Source: Gaiellasilicea sp963791905 (lineage in GTDB: Bacteria > Actinomycetota > Thermoleophilia > Gaiellales > Gaiellaceae). From it: 64,000 nt of DNA. Positions 26,977 through 35,818 of this stretch are shown here, one piece after another. Positions within the stretch are counted from its first letter, which is position 1, and each line of letters opens with the position of its first letter. The stretch spans positions 558,001-622,000 of the forward strand of contig CAWBTX010000005.1 of NCBI GenBank assembly GCA_963791905.1. Reading direction: 5' to 3'. A program made the translations under genes and the position numbers. Below the pieces are notes generated by a model, which worked only from the letters and a program-made list of their open reading frames with translations, had not been told where the DNA came from and did no database searches.

Positions 26977-27960
26977 CTAGGCGGGCGCGGCCTGCTCACG
27001 CGGCGCGATCAGCGCCTCCTCGGGCTCGCCGGCGAGATCCGCGAGGAACCGCTCGGCGTCGAGGGCCGCCTGACAGCCGGAGCCGGCTGCCGTCACCGCC
27101 TGGCGGTAGACGTGATCCTGCACATCGCCGGCCGCGAAGACTCCCGGGATGTTGGTCTCGGTCGTCTTGCCCTTCGTGACGAGATAGCCCGACTCGTCAT
27201 GGTCGAGCCAGTCGAGGAAGAGCTTCGTCGTCGGGTCGTGCCCGATCGCGACGAACAACCCGTCGGTCGGATAGTCGACGAGCTCACCGGTCTCGACGTT
27301 TCGGAGCCGGATTCCCGTCAGCTTGTTGCCGTCGACGCCGAGCGCCTCCTCGACGACGTACGGCGTCATGAACTCGACCTTCTCGTGGGCCTTGGCGCGG
27401 TCGACCATGATCGGCGAGGCGCGGAACCCGTCCCGCCGGTGCACGACCGTCACCTTGTTCGCGAACTTGGTCAGGAAGAGCGCTTCCTCCATCGCCGAGT
27501 CGCCGCCGCCGATCACCACGACCTCGCGATCGCGGTAGAAGGCGCCGTCGCAGGTCGCGCAGTACGTCACCCCGCGCCCCTGCAAGGCCCGTTCCGACTC
27601 CAGCCCGAGCTGGCGTGCGGTGGCGCCGGTGGCCACGATCACCGTCTGGGCGAGGTATTCCTTGTCCTCGACGTAGACCCTGAACGGCCGCTCGGAGAGG
27701 TCGACGCGGGTCACGTCGTCGGTGATGTACTCCGCGCCGAAGCGCTCCGCCTGCTCGCGGAACTGCCGCATCATCTCCGGGCCCATCACGCCGTCGGTGT
27801 AGCCCGGATAGTTCTCCACCTCGCTCGTGATCATCAGCTGGCCGCCCCACTGGAACCCCTCGATCACGAGCGGCCGAAGATTGGCGCGCGCAGCGTAGAG
27901 CGCCGCGGTGTACCCCGCGGGCCCGCCGCCGATGATGATCACGTCACGAACGTCGTTCAC
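26977..27960 (-). CDS. trxB: Thioredoxin reductase
   Basis: A 327-residue NADPH-dependent flavoprotein that reduces thioredoxin. The FAD motif is IIIGGGPAGYTAALYAARANL. The redox-active pair is in GVTYCATCDGAFY, followed at once by the NADPH Rossmann motif REVVVIGGGDSAMEEALFL. The C-terminal FAD block is GVFAAGDVQDHVYRQAVTAAG. I set the start at GTG 27960 because GAGGAG lies about eight bases before it; an ATG at 27975 overlaps that ribosome-binding site. Thioredoxin itself is not in the window. Confidence 0.94.
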   Translation of the reverse strand: MNDVRDVIIIGGGPAGYTAALYAARANLRPLVIEGFQWGGQLMITSEVENYPGYTDGVMGPEMMRQFREQAERFGAEYITDDVTRVDLSERPFRVYVEDKEYLAQTVIVATGATARQLGLESERALQGRGVTYCATCDGAFYRDREVVVIGGGDSAMEEALFLTKFANKVTVVHRRDGFRASPIMVDRAKAHEKVEFMTPYVVEEALGVDGNKLTGIRLRNVETGELVDYPTDGLFVAIGHDPTTKLFLDWLDHDESGYLVTKGKTTETNIPGVFAAGDVQDHVYRQAVTAAGSGCQAALDAERFLADLAGEPEEALIAPREQAAPA

Positions 27961-28054
27961 TCCAACACTCCTCATTCCCGTTCAAAGAGTTCCCTCACAA
28001 TAGAGAACGAATCGGCGATCCCCGATGTTCCGTTCCGCGACGCGCACACCACCC

Positions 28055-28083
28055 CTGAAACTGGTCTCGGGCAGGCTTAGAAT
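28055..28083 (+). promoter_or_regulatory. Sigma70-type promoter of the baeRF-like gene
   Basis: CTGAAA (28055-28060) and TAGAAT (28078-28083) are separated by 17 bases. The start point would be near 28090, giving a leader of about 20 bases that contains the AGAAAGGG ribosome-binding site before ATG 28111. Confidence 0.6.
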
Positions 28084-28110
28084 CGAGACGAGACCGGCAG
28101 AAAGGGTCGT

Positions 28111-29254
28111 ATGACGACGACAGTGAGCACCGACAGCCTGCGGGAGCTCGCCAGCTTCCGGGCGCAGAACGGATGCGCGATCAGCCTCTACCTCGATCTC
28201 GACCCCAGTTCGACGCCGACGGCACGCGAGACCGCGACACGCGTCAGATCCCTGCTCGACTACCGGCGCGAAGTCGCACGGCGCGACGCGCGGCGATCTT
28301 GCGCACGAGGTGCGCCAGGGCCTGAAGGCGGACTTCGAGCGACTCGAGCGGTACTTCGACGACGGCTTCGATCGCGACGGCGCACGAGGGCTCGCCGTCT
28401 TCGCGGCCGGCCTCGACAACGTCTGGAGCACGTTGCCGCTGCCCATGCCGGTTCCCGACACGATCCGCGTGGCCGACGACTTCCTGCTCGCGCCGCTCGT
28501 GCCGCTGATCGGGCGCGGCGAAGGCGCCCTCGTCGTCGTGGTCAACCGCGAGGCCGGGCGGCTCCTCGCGTTGCAGGGCGGCCGGCTCCAGGAGATCGCC
28601 GATCGCACGGAGGACGCTCCGAATCGCCACGACCAGGGCGGCTGGGCGCAGGCTCGCCTTCAGCGCCACGTCGACAACGTCGCGCACGAGCACTACAAGA
28701 GCGTCGCCGAGGAGCTGGAACGCTGCTTCCGTCGCCTGCAGCGGCCGCGCATCGTCGTCGTCTGCTCCGAGGACGTGCGCCCGGAGTTCGCCGATGTCCT
28801 CACGACGGAAGTCGCAGACGCCGTCATCGGCTGGGCGACCGCGGCGCCCCATGCCGGGCCGGCCGAGCTGCAGGGCGCGGTCGTGCCGCTGCTCGAGTCC
28901 TGGCGCGCCGGGCGCGAGGCAGAGCTCGTCGACCGCTGGCGCGAGGAGACCGGCCGCAACGGCCGGGCGGTGACCGGCTGGGCCGACACGTTCGAGGCGG
29001 CCTCGGATGCGCGCGTGGACACGCTGCTCTACCAGGATGGCGTGCAGCGGGACGCGTTCCGTTGCCCCGCCTGCGGCCGCGCGGCGGTGGAGGCGCTGAC
29101 CTGCCCCCTCGACGGCACGAGGATGGAGCCGCGCGACGACGGCCTCGACCTCGCCGTCCGGCTCACGCTCGCGAACGGCGGCGACGTCTGGGCAGTGGAG
29201 CACCGCCGCGACCTCGACCCGGTCGGGAGTATCGGCGCGCTACTGCGCTTCTAA
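28111..29254 (+). CDS. baeRF-family (Vms1/eRF1-like) protein, frame-interrupted
   Basis: The protein belongs to the bacterial archaeo-eukaryotic release-factor-like group. It begins LRELASFRAQNGCAISLYLDLDPS. Near base 28290 the frame shifts and continues HEVRQGLKADFERLERYF. The diagnostic block is GGWAQARLQRHVDNVAHEHYK, and the C-terminus has a zinc-ribbon FRCPACGRAAVEALTCPLDG. Relatives are thought to act on stalled ribosomes or as peptidyl-tRNA hydrolases, usually through a GGQ-like loop. I see no clear GGQ here, so catalytic activity is uncertain. A good promoter and ribosome-binding site precede ATG 28111. The stop is three bases from the convergent rmuC stop. Confidence 0.75.
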
Positions 29255-29257
29255 GAG

Positions 29258-30460
29258 CTAGGCCGCGTCGATCGCGCGCAGTCCTTCGTCGCGGCCGTCC
29301 GTGAGCTCCGGGGCCTGCAGCGGCCGGGTCTGGGCCTCGAGCTGCTCGAGCGCAGGCAGCGTCTCGCCGGTCATGCCGTGCTCCTGCAGTCGGCGCCCCG
29401 TGACGAGCACGCGCGTCTCGAGGGTGGCGACTGTCTTGTTGTAGTTTCCGACCGCGCTGGTGAGACTCCGGCCGAGCTGGTCGACGTGCCCGGCGAGGGT
29501 GCCGAGCCGATCGCAGAGCTGCTGGCCGAGCTCGTGCACCTCCCGCGCGCTCTGCGCCACCGTCTCCTCGCGCCACGTCGCAGCGACCGTGCGCAGAAGC
29601 GCGAAGAGGTTGGTCGGCGACGCCGGCACCACGTTCAGGCGCCACGCGTCCTCGGTGATGGACGAGTCGTGCTCCTGTGCCGCGCGCAGGAAGCTCTCGT
29701 CCGGCAGGAACATGATCACGAAGTCCGGCGACGGCTCGAACTGTCTCCAGTAGGCCTTGCCCGCGAGCTTGGTGACGTGATCGCGCACCTGCCGGGCGTG
29801 CTCGACGAGGTGGGCGCGCCGGGCGTCGGGATCCTCGGTCCCGCAGGCGTCGAGATACGCCGAGAGCGGCACCTTCGAGTCGACCACGACTCGCTTGCCG
29901 CCGGGCAGGCGGACGACGAGATCGGGCCGGAGCAGGCTGCCCTCGTCGTCGCGCGTGGTCGACTGGAGGACGAAATCGCAATGCTCGAGCATGCCGGCGG
30001 CCTCGACGACGCGCTTGAGCTGCACCTCGCCCCACCGCCCGCGCACGTGCGGTGCACGAAGCGCGGTGACGAGGTTGCCCGTCTCGCTCCGAAGGCGCTC
30101 CTGGCCGTCGCGCAGCGTCGCCAGCTCCTCCTTCAGCGCCCCGAAGGCGTGCTGGCGCGCCTGTTCGAGCGTGCGCACCTGACCGTCGACCTTCTCGAGC
30201 GACTCCTTCAGCGGCCGTACATAGCCCGTCAGCTTCGTCTCCGCGAGCTCGAGAAACGCCGTGTTGCTGGCCTTGAACGCGTCGCTCGACGCCGATCTGA
30301 CCGCGTGAACGAGCTTGTCGTCGAAGCCTCGCCGCTCGACGTCGAGCTCCGCGCGCGTCGCCGCGAGTTCGAGCTCGCGCGCGTTCAGGCGGCGCGAAAG
30401 CGCGATCCAGGCGCCGGCCGCGCCAAGCGCGAGACCGAGGATGAGCATCAGGCCGATCAT
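29258..30460 (-). CDS. rmuC: DNA recombination protein RmuC homologue
   Basis: A 400-residue protein. The N-terminus MIGLMLILGLALGAAGAWIAL is a membrane anchor. A coiled coil follows (about residues 25-130), then the RmuC nuclease-like core: ALRAPHVRGRWGEVQLKRVVE, RPDLVVRLPGGKRVVVDSKV, DFVIMFLPDESFL and VVPASPTNLFALLRTVAATW (each a conserved block). In Escherichia coli RmuC limits inversions at short repeats. I use ATG 30460, which places the anchor at the very N-terminus; the open frame upstream is unlike the family. It diverges from the DUF3105 gene. Confidence 0.9.
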   Translation of the reverse strand: MIGLMLILGLALGAAGAWIALSRRLNARELELAATRAELDVERRGFDDKLVHAVRSASSDAFKASNTAFLELAETKLTGYVRPLKESLEKVDGQVRTLEQARQHAFGALKEELATLRDGQERLRSETGNLVTALRAPHVRGRWGEVQLKRVVEAAGMLEHCDFVLQSTTRDDEGSLLRPDLVVRLPGGKRVVVDSKVPLSAYLDACGTEDPDARRAHLVEHARQVRDHVTKLAGKAYWRQFEPSPDFVIMFLPDESFLRAAQEHDSSITEDAWRLNVVPASPTNLFALLRTVAATWREETVAQSAREVHELGQQLCDRLGTLAGHVDQLGRSLTSAVGNYNKTVATLETRVLVTGRRLQEHGMTGETLPALEQLEAQTRPLQAPELTDGRDEGLRAIDAA

Positions 30461-30470
30461 GGGTCTGCGA

Positions 30471-30526
30471 ACGGTAGTGAGAGGGCCGGACGGAGCGGCG
30501 GAACAGGCTGAGACTATTGCTACAGT
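30471..30526. promoter_or_regulatory. Divergent promoter elements between rmuC and the DUF3105 gene
   Basis: On the minus strand TACCGT (30471-30476) lies ten bases before the rmuC ATG. On the plus strand TACAGT (30521-30526) lies eleven bases before ATG 30538. Leaders of only a few bases would result. Spacing is slightly longer than at the clear leaderless genes, so these are weaker candidates. Confidence 0.3.
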
Positions 30527-30537
30527 CGCCACCCGGA

Positions 30538-31225
30538 ATGGCCCGCAAAGACCGCGTCCCGAATCCTCCAAAGCGCCCGCAGGCGCCGCAGCGGCGGCAC
30601 ACGCCCACCGATCCCGCGGTGGCCGCGCGACGCCGCCGGAATGTGCTCATCGCGCTCGGCGGCGCAGCCCTCGTCGCCATCGCGATCGCGCTCGGGGCGA
30701 TCTTGCTCTCGAGTTCGGACGCCGACGCGGCCCAGGCACTGGAGGACGCGGGTTGCACCCAGCAGACGTTCCCCGGACAGCCGGGAACGCACGTCCAGAG
30801 CCTGACCGCGACGCCGAAGCCGAAGTGGAATTCCTCTCCGCCGACGAGCGGGCCGCACTACTTCACGCCTGCGATCTGGGAGTTCTACTCCGAGCCCGTG
30901 CCGCTGATCCAGTCTGTGCACAACCTCGAGCACGGCGGCATCGTCATCCATTACGGAGCCGACGTCACCCAGGAGACGCTGACGCAACTCAGAAGCTGGT
31001 ACGACGAGAGCCCGAACGGCATCCTCGTCTCGCCGCTCGCCGTCGCTCACCCCGAAGAACACGATCGCGCTGTCCGCCTGGACGGCCGAGCCGAACGAGG
31101 ACGGGAACGGATTTCTTGCCAAGTGCACCAGCTTCGACGAGGATGCGTTCTCCGCTTTCCGCGACGTGCATCGCTTCAAAGGTCCCGAGCGGTTCCCGTC
31201 CGAAGCGCTCCTGCCCGGCCAATGA
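30538..31225 (+). CDS. DUF3105 membrane-anchored protein, frame-interrupted
   Basis: The N-terminus is basic and proline-rich (MARKDRVPNPPKRPQAPQRR), followed by one transmembrane segment, VLIALGGAALVAIAIALGAIL, at about residues 38-60. The outside part has CTQQTFPGQPGTH, SSPPTSGPHYFTPAIWEFY and the DUF3105 hallmark NLEHGGIVIHYG. Near base 31045 the frame shifts. The natural continuation is NTIALSAWTAEPNEDGNGFL and FRDVHRFKGPERFPSE, with a stop at 31225. The function of DUF3105 is unknown. The end lies 20 bases before tRNA-Leu. Confidence 0.8.
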
Positions 31226-31245
31226 GCCGCCTAGACTGACACCCC

Positions 31246-31332
31246 GCCGGGGTGGCGGAATCGGTCAGACGCGCTCGACTTAAAATCGAGTGGCCCTTCG
31301 GGGTCATGAGGGTTCGACTCCCTCCCCCGGCA
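31246..31332 (+). tRNA. tRNA-Leu (anticodon UAA)
   Basis: An 87-base class II tRNA. The acceptor stem GCCGGGG pairs with CCCCGGC and the discriminator base is A at 31332. The anticodon arm CTCGA-CTTAAAA-TCGAG places TAA at 31281-31283. A long variable arm follows, with TGGCCC/GGGTCA-type pairing, then the T arm with GGTTCGACTCC. CCA is not encoded. It reads UUA, and by wobble UUG, leucine codons, which are rare in such GC-rich genes. Confidence 0.97.
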
Positions 31333-31338
31333 TACACT
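31333..31338 (+). promoter_or_regulatory. Putative -10 element (TACACT) of the dehydrogenase gene, abutting tRNA-Leu
   Basis: TACACT starts on the base after the tRNA discriminator and ends eight bases before ATG 31347. The upstream promoter region would therefore lie inside the tRNA gene. No Shine-Dalgarno sequence separates it from the ATG. Confidence 0.4.
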
Positions 31339-31346
31339 TGGCGCGG

Positions 31347-32633
31347 ATGGCGCAGATTCAGGAAGCGGCCTCGCATACCCACCTCGAGTGGGACACGCCG
31401 CTCTTCCGTACGGCCATCGCGCAGTTCGAGCAGGCGCTGCCGTACGCCGACATCTCGGACGCGGTCGCGGAGCGGCTCCGCTACCCCGAGCGGGCGGTCA
31501 TGCTCTCCGTCCCGGTTCGCCTCGACGACGGCCGACGGGTGGTCTTCGCCGGCTACCGGGTGCAGCACTCGAGCGTGCTCGGGCCGACCAAGGGCGGGAT
31601 CCGGTACGACGAGGAGGTGTCGCTCGGCGAGTGCGCGGCGCTCGCGGTCTGGATGACGTGGAAGTGCGCCCTCCTCAAGCTCCCGTACGGCGGCGCGAAG
31701 GGCGGCGTCCGTTGCAGCCCGCGCCAGCTCTCACCTGCCGAGCTCGAGCGGGTGACGCGGCGGTTCACGTCCGAGCTGCTGCCGGTGATCGGCCCGCAGG
31801 AGGACATCCCTGCGCCGGACATGGCCACGAACGAGCAGACGATGGCCTGGATGATGGACACGTACTCGATGCAGGTCGGGCACGCCGTCCCGGAGATCGT
31901 CACGGGAAAGCCGATCGCGATCGGCGGCTCGGTCTTCCGTCACGAGGCGACGGGCGCGGGCGTCGTGATGGTGACCGCCCGCGCGTGCGAGCGGCTCGGC
32001 TGGGACCTCTCGCAGCAGCGCTGTGTCGTGCAGGGCTTCGGCAACGTCGGCGGAATCGCAGCCCACGAGCTCGTCGCTCGAGGCGCGGCCGTGATCGCCG
32101 TTTCCGACCACACCGGCGGCGTTCTCGACGAGGACGGCCTCGACGTCGACGCCCTGGCTGCGTACACGCGCGAGCGCGGCTCGCTGGAGGATTGCCCGGA
32201 TGGGCGCCGGATCACGAACGAGGAGCTGCTCGAGCTCCCCTGCGACATCCTCGTTCTCGCCGCGCGAGAAGATCAGGTGACGGAGGAGAATGCCGGACGG
32301 ATCCAGGCGAGGATGGTCGCCGAGGGCGCGAACGGCCCGACGTCGCTCGAGGCCGACGCGATCCTGCACGAGCGCGGGATCCTGATCCTCCCCGACATCC
32401 TGACGAACGCCGGCGGCGTCACCGTCTCCTACTTCGAGTGGGTGCAGGATCTCGGCCGCCTCTTCTGGGACCGCGACGAGATCCGCCACAAGCTCGAGGA
32501 GAAGATGAACGACGCGTTCGACCGCGTGTGGGAGACGTCGCGCGAGCGTGGGACGACGCTGCGCACCGCCGCGCTCGTGACGGGCATCCGCGAGGTCGCG
32601 TCGGCTCTCGACGCGCGCGGGCTCTACCCGTGA
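31347..32633 (+). CDS. Glu/Leu/Phe/Val dehydrogenase, probably glutamate dehydrogenase
   Basis: A 428-residue NAD(P)-dependent amino acid dehydrogenase. The substrate domain has RVQHSSVLGPTKGGIRYDEEV and the catalytic-lysine region LKLPYGGAKGGVRCSP. Further blocks are QEDIPAPDMATNEQTMAWMMD and TGKPIAIGGSVFRHEATG. The Rossmann domain has CVVQGFGNVGGIAAHELVARG. Late conserved segments are VAEGANGPTSLEADAIL and LPDILTNAGGVTVSYFEW. The pattern fits glutamate dehydrogenases, linking 2-oxoglutarate and ammonia with glutamate; leucine dehydrogenases are shorter. The gene is intact. The start is set by the adjacent -10 element. A CBS-domain gene follows after 25 bases. Confidence 0.92.
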   Translation: MAQIQEAASHTHLEWDTPLFRTAIAQFEQALPYADISDAVAERLRYPERAVMLSVPVRLDDGRRVVFAGYRVQHSSVLGPTKGGIRYDEEVSLGECAALAVWMTWKCALLKLPYGGAKGGVRCSPRQLSPAELERVTRRFTSELLPVIGPQEDIPAPDMATNEQTMAWMMDTYSMQVGHAVPEIVTGKPIAIGGSVFRHEATGAGVVMVTARACERLGWDLSQQRCVVQGFGNVGGIAAHELVARGAAVIAVSDHTGGVLDEDGLDVDALAAYTRERGSLEDCPDGRRITNEELLELPCDILVLAAREDQVTEENAGRIQARMVAEGANGPTSLEADAILHERGILILPDILTNAGGVTVSYFEWVQDLGRLFWDRDEIRHKLEEKMNDAFDRVWETSRERGTTLRTAALVTGIREVASALDARGLYP

Positions 32634-32658
32634 CCCTGGCGCGCCGCCGAGGCGGCCC

Positions 32659-33063
32659 GTGACCGACAGAGTCCGCGACGCGATGGTGGTCGACCCGCCG
32701 CAGCTGCACGGCTCCGCAACGGCGCAGGAGGCCGGGCTCGCCTTCGAACGGCCCGAGGTGCGCGCGCTCTTCGTCTGCGAGGACGACGGCAAGCTGCTCG
32801 GCGTCGTGACCCGCAAGACCCTCGTCCGCGAGGTCGTGGCGGCCGACGGACAGCCGAGCTCGACCCAGCTGCGCTCGATCGCAGAGCCGCCGGAGCACAC
32901 GATCGACTCCGACGTGCCCCTCGACCAGGCGTTCCGGTTCCTCGAGGAGCACGATCTCGACCGCGTCGCGGTGGTGGAGGACGGGCGCCTGGTCGGCGTG
33001 CTCTCGCGTGCCGTGCTCCAGCGCCGCCTGGCCGAGGACGAGCCGCCGCCCGACGACGCTTAG
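32659..33063 (+). CDS. Two-CBS-domain protein
   Basis: A 134-residue protein with tandem CBS repeats. Repeat one is VRDAMVVDPPQL to LFVCEDDGKLLGVVTRKTLV. Repeat two is LRSIAEPPEHTIDS to VAVVEDGRLVGVLSRAVLQ. Such pairs bind adenosine nucleotides and regulate partner proteins. It follows the dehydrogenase on the same strand, so energy-dependent control of that enzyme is possible but not shown. No fused catalytic domain is present. Confidence 0.88.
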   Translation: MTDRVRDAMVVDPPQLHGSATAQEAGLAFERPEVRALFVCEDDGKLLGVVTRKTLVREVVAADGQPSSTQLRSIAEPPEHTIDSDVPLDQAFRFLEEHDLDRVAVVEDGRLVGVLSRAVLQRRLAEDEPPPDDA

Positions 33064-33197
33064 GCGCTCTTCGGCTCGTCGCCCTGCTGCGCTCGCAGCT
33101 CCCGCAGTCGCGCTCGTTCGCGCTCGATCAGCTCACGTGCTTCGCGGATGCGCTCGCGCTGCTCCGTGAAGTCAGTCTTCTTCCGTCTCTTCGCCAT
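33060..33197 (-). CDS. Small charged coiled-coil protein (45 aa)
   Basis: The protein starts MAKRRKKTDFTEQRERIREA and continues as a charged helix rich in R, E and L, ending QQGDEPKSA. An excellent ribosome-binding site, GAGGAGGACG, directly precedes the ATG at 33197. That signal lies in the end of the upstream small gene, which overlaps by 26 bases in another frame, so the two look translationally coupled. The heptad-like pattern predicts a short coiled coil; function unknown. Confidence 0.6.
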   Translation of the reverse strand: MAKRRKKTDFTEQRERIREARELIERERARLRELRAQQGDEPKSA

Positions 33198-33303
33198 CGT
33201 CCTCCTCGATCAGCTCGATGATGCGCTCCGTGTTCGCGACGATGTCGGCGACGAGGCCCAGCTCGATGAGCACGAGGTCTCGGTCCCACGCCGGCTGACT
33301 CAT
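33172..33303 (-). CDS. Small acidic protein (43 aa)
   Basis: The protein reads MSQPAWDRDLVLIELGLVAD, then IVANTERIIELIEEDDGEETEED. The first 33 residues form a leucine/isoleucine-rich amphipathic helix and the tail is strongly acidic. It overlaps the start of the basic coiled-coil gene, and acidic and basic helices encoded together could pair. No ribosome-binding site is visible before its ATG. I know no family for it. Confidence 0.5.
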   Translation of the reverse strand: MSQPAWDRDLVLIELGLVADIVANTERIIELIEEDDGEETEED

Positions 33304-33360
33304 TGTCGAAGCGTGCCCACCGGCCCGGTGCCGCGCAAGGCGGCTCTTTCAGACCGCGAG

Positions 33361-35818
33361 CTACGCGGCGGCCAGCACGCGCCGGATCTCGAGCAGGTGG
33401 TCCTCCCGCGCGCGGAACGCGTCGACGACGTCCGGGTCGAACTGCCGGCCGCGCTCGCGGAGGATCTCCGCGGCGGCCTCGTCCCAGGTGCGAGCAGCCC
33501 GGTACGGGCGGTCGCTCGTGATCGCGTCGAGGGCGTCCGCGACCGAGAAGACGCGTGCGGCGAGTGGGATGTCCTCGCCGGCGAGGCCGTCCGGATAGCC
33601 GCTGCCGTCCCAGCGCTCGTGGTGGCCGCGCACGACCTTGAGGCCCTCGCCGTGCAGCAGGTCGACGTCGCCGAGCAGCTGCTCGCCGAGGACCGTGTGC
33701 GAGCGCATCAGCCTCCGCTCCGCCTCGCTCAGCGGGCCGGGCTTCTGGAGGATGCGGTCCGGGATCCCGATCTTGCCGACGTCGTGCAGGAGGAAGCCGT
33801 ACTCGACGCTCGGGTTCTCGAGCAGCGTGCGGTCGAGCGTCCGCGCGAGCTCGACGGCGTAGCGCTGGACGCGCTGCGAGTGCGAAGCGGTAGAGATGTC
33901 CTTGGTCTCGAGCGCTCCGGCGAGCGCCGCCACCGTCTGCCGGTAGGTGCGCTGGAGCAGTTCCTGCCGCCCGCGCTCGACCTCGAGCAGACGGCGCAGG
34001 TCGTTCGCATACAGGAGCAGCTGCTCGTCGGCCGGGCCGCTCTCGCCGGCGAAGAACGGGCCCTCGTAGAGGCCGCCGGCGAGCCGCTCGACGACGGCCA
34101 GGAGCTCGAGCGGGCTGAACGGCTTGCGCAGGAACGCGTCCGCACCGGCCTTGCGCGCGGGCTCCTCCGCCTCGATGCCGGCGCCGGTGAGGAGTACGAC
34201 GCCGATCCAGCTGGTCGACGGATCGCGCTTCAGGCGGCGTGTCAGGCTCAGGCCGCTGATGTCCGGCAGCCCGATGTCGAGCACGACCACCTCAGGCGGG
34301 CTGGCGGAGATGGCCGCGATGGCCTCGGCGCCGGTTCGCGCCTCGGAGATCTCGATGTCGATCAGCTCGAAGGTGGCGCGAAGCAGCAGCAGGAGCGCCG
34401 GGTCGTCGTCGACGAAGAGGACGCGAGCGCCGCGGGAGTCAGGGTGGCGTGAGGGGGCTGACTCCCGCGTTCCGGCGCCGCGGCTCAAAGGCGGGATCGC
34501 CGGTGCGCTCGCTGGGGGGTCGACTGAGGCTGCAGTACTGATCCGCCGCTTGCCGGAGCGCTTCGACGCGTACAGCGCCTCGTCGGCTGCCCGGAGCAGC
34601 TCGTCCTTCGTCTGCGCGTCGGCCGGGTAGGTCGCGACGCCGACGGAGATCGTAGGGAGGGCGCGCACGCGACGCTGCGCGCGCAGCGCGGCCTGGATGC
34701 GCTCGCCGATCTCGATCGCAGTGCGGGTGCCTGCCTGGACCACGAGGGCGAACTCGTCGCCGCCGATCCGGAACAGGTGCTCTCCGGCCCTGAGCACCCG
34801 TCCGGCCGTCTGGCCGATCTGGGTGAGCACCGCGTCGCCGGCGGCGTGGCCGTCCGCGTCGTTGACGGCCTTGAAGTCGTCGAGGTCGAACACGACCACG
34901 CTGACCTCGCGCTCGCGCGCCGCAGCCTCCCGGATCGCCTCGCTCAGGCGCTCGTCCAGCGCGCGGCGGTTGGCAAGGCCGGTGAGCGCGTCGCGGCGCG
35001 CCTCGGCGTGCGTGAGGCTGAGCCGGCGCTCCGTCGCGAACGCGCTCGCTGCGAGCGCGGCGATGTCCGAGACGAAGGCTTCGTCGGCGCGGAGAGGCGC
35101 GTTGGCCGGCATCGCGACGAGCAGCGCGCCGAGCGACTCGCCGTCGGAGATGAGCGGAACGGCGAGCGCCTCGGAACAACACAGTCCGAGCTGCGCGAGC
35201 TCCTGCAGGTCGGCCTCGTCTGCCCTGACGCGGTCGAGCGTCGCGAACGCGCGGAGCGCGACGCCGGGCGCCGACGTCAGTCGGTCCGCGGGAGCCGAGC
35301 CGGCGCAGCCGGCGAGCGACAGGGCGACGTCCGGGGCCGCGACGTACGCGGCTGCGGCCGCTGGCCCCGGTGAGCTCGACGAGCTCGCGGGCGACGATCG
35401 TGCCGACGCCGGCGCGGTGCGTCGCCTTCGCCAGGCCGTGGGCGAGCCGGACGAGCGGGTCGGTGCTGCCGGCGATGGCGCGCTCGAGCTCCCAGAGCGG
35501 CGCGCCCTTGACGCAGTAGGCGGCCGCGCCGGCCGAGAGCATCGCGTCGACAGACTTCGGGTCGTCCACGCCCGAGAAGGCGACGACCCGCGTCGCGGGC
35601 ACGAGCCTCGAGATCTCCCGGGTCGCCTCGACCCCGTCGACGATCGGCATCCGCACGTCCATCAGCACGACGTCCGGCGCGTCCTCGAGCGCGATCTCGA
35701 TCGCCTCACGGCCGTTCGCGGCCTCGGCGACGATCGCGATCTCGGCGTGGTCGGCGAGCATCGTGCGCAGGGCTGCGCGGGCCTCGTCCGAGTCGTCGCA
35801 GACGAGGAGGTCGATCAT
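33361..35818 (-). CDS. REC-GAF-GGDEF-REC-HD-GYP cyclic-di-GMP synthesis/degradation protein, frame-interrupted
   Basis: About 819 residues combine five domains. The N-terminal receiver is MIDLLVCDDSDEARAALRTM with the phosphate-accepting aspartate in VVLMDVRMPIVDG. After a frame break near 35360 a GAF domain follows (LAGCAGSAPADRL to ESLGALLVAMPAN). The cyclase domain has DALTGLANRRALDERL, VVVFDLDDFKAVND and RIGGDEFAL; the product-inhibition site reads RxxE instead of RxxD. A second receiver has VLFVDDDPALLLLL and VVVLDIGLPDISG. The HD-GYP phosphodiesterase is complete: LLHDVGKIGIPDRILQKPG, RSHTVLG and HHERWDGSGYPDGLAG. One phosphorylation-controlled protein could thus make and break c-di-GMP. 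No cognate kinase lies nearby. The start is ATG 35818, after GGAGAG. Confidence 0.88.

Noticed and set aside
29163..30758. Several long frames on the opposite strand of real genes, such as 29163-30758, 48622-50499 and 42627-44528.
   Set aside because: They have the Arg/Ala/Pro/His composition of shadow frames in GC-rich DNA and no domain motifs, while the overlapped frames contain conserved families.
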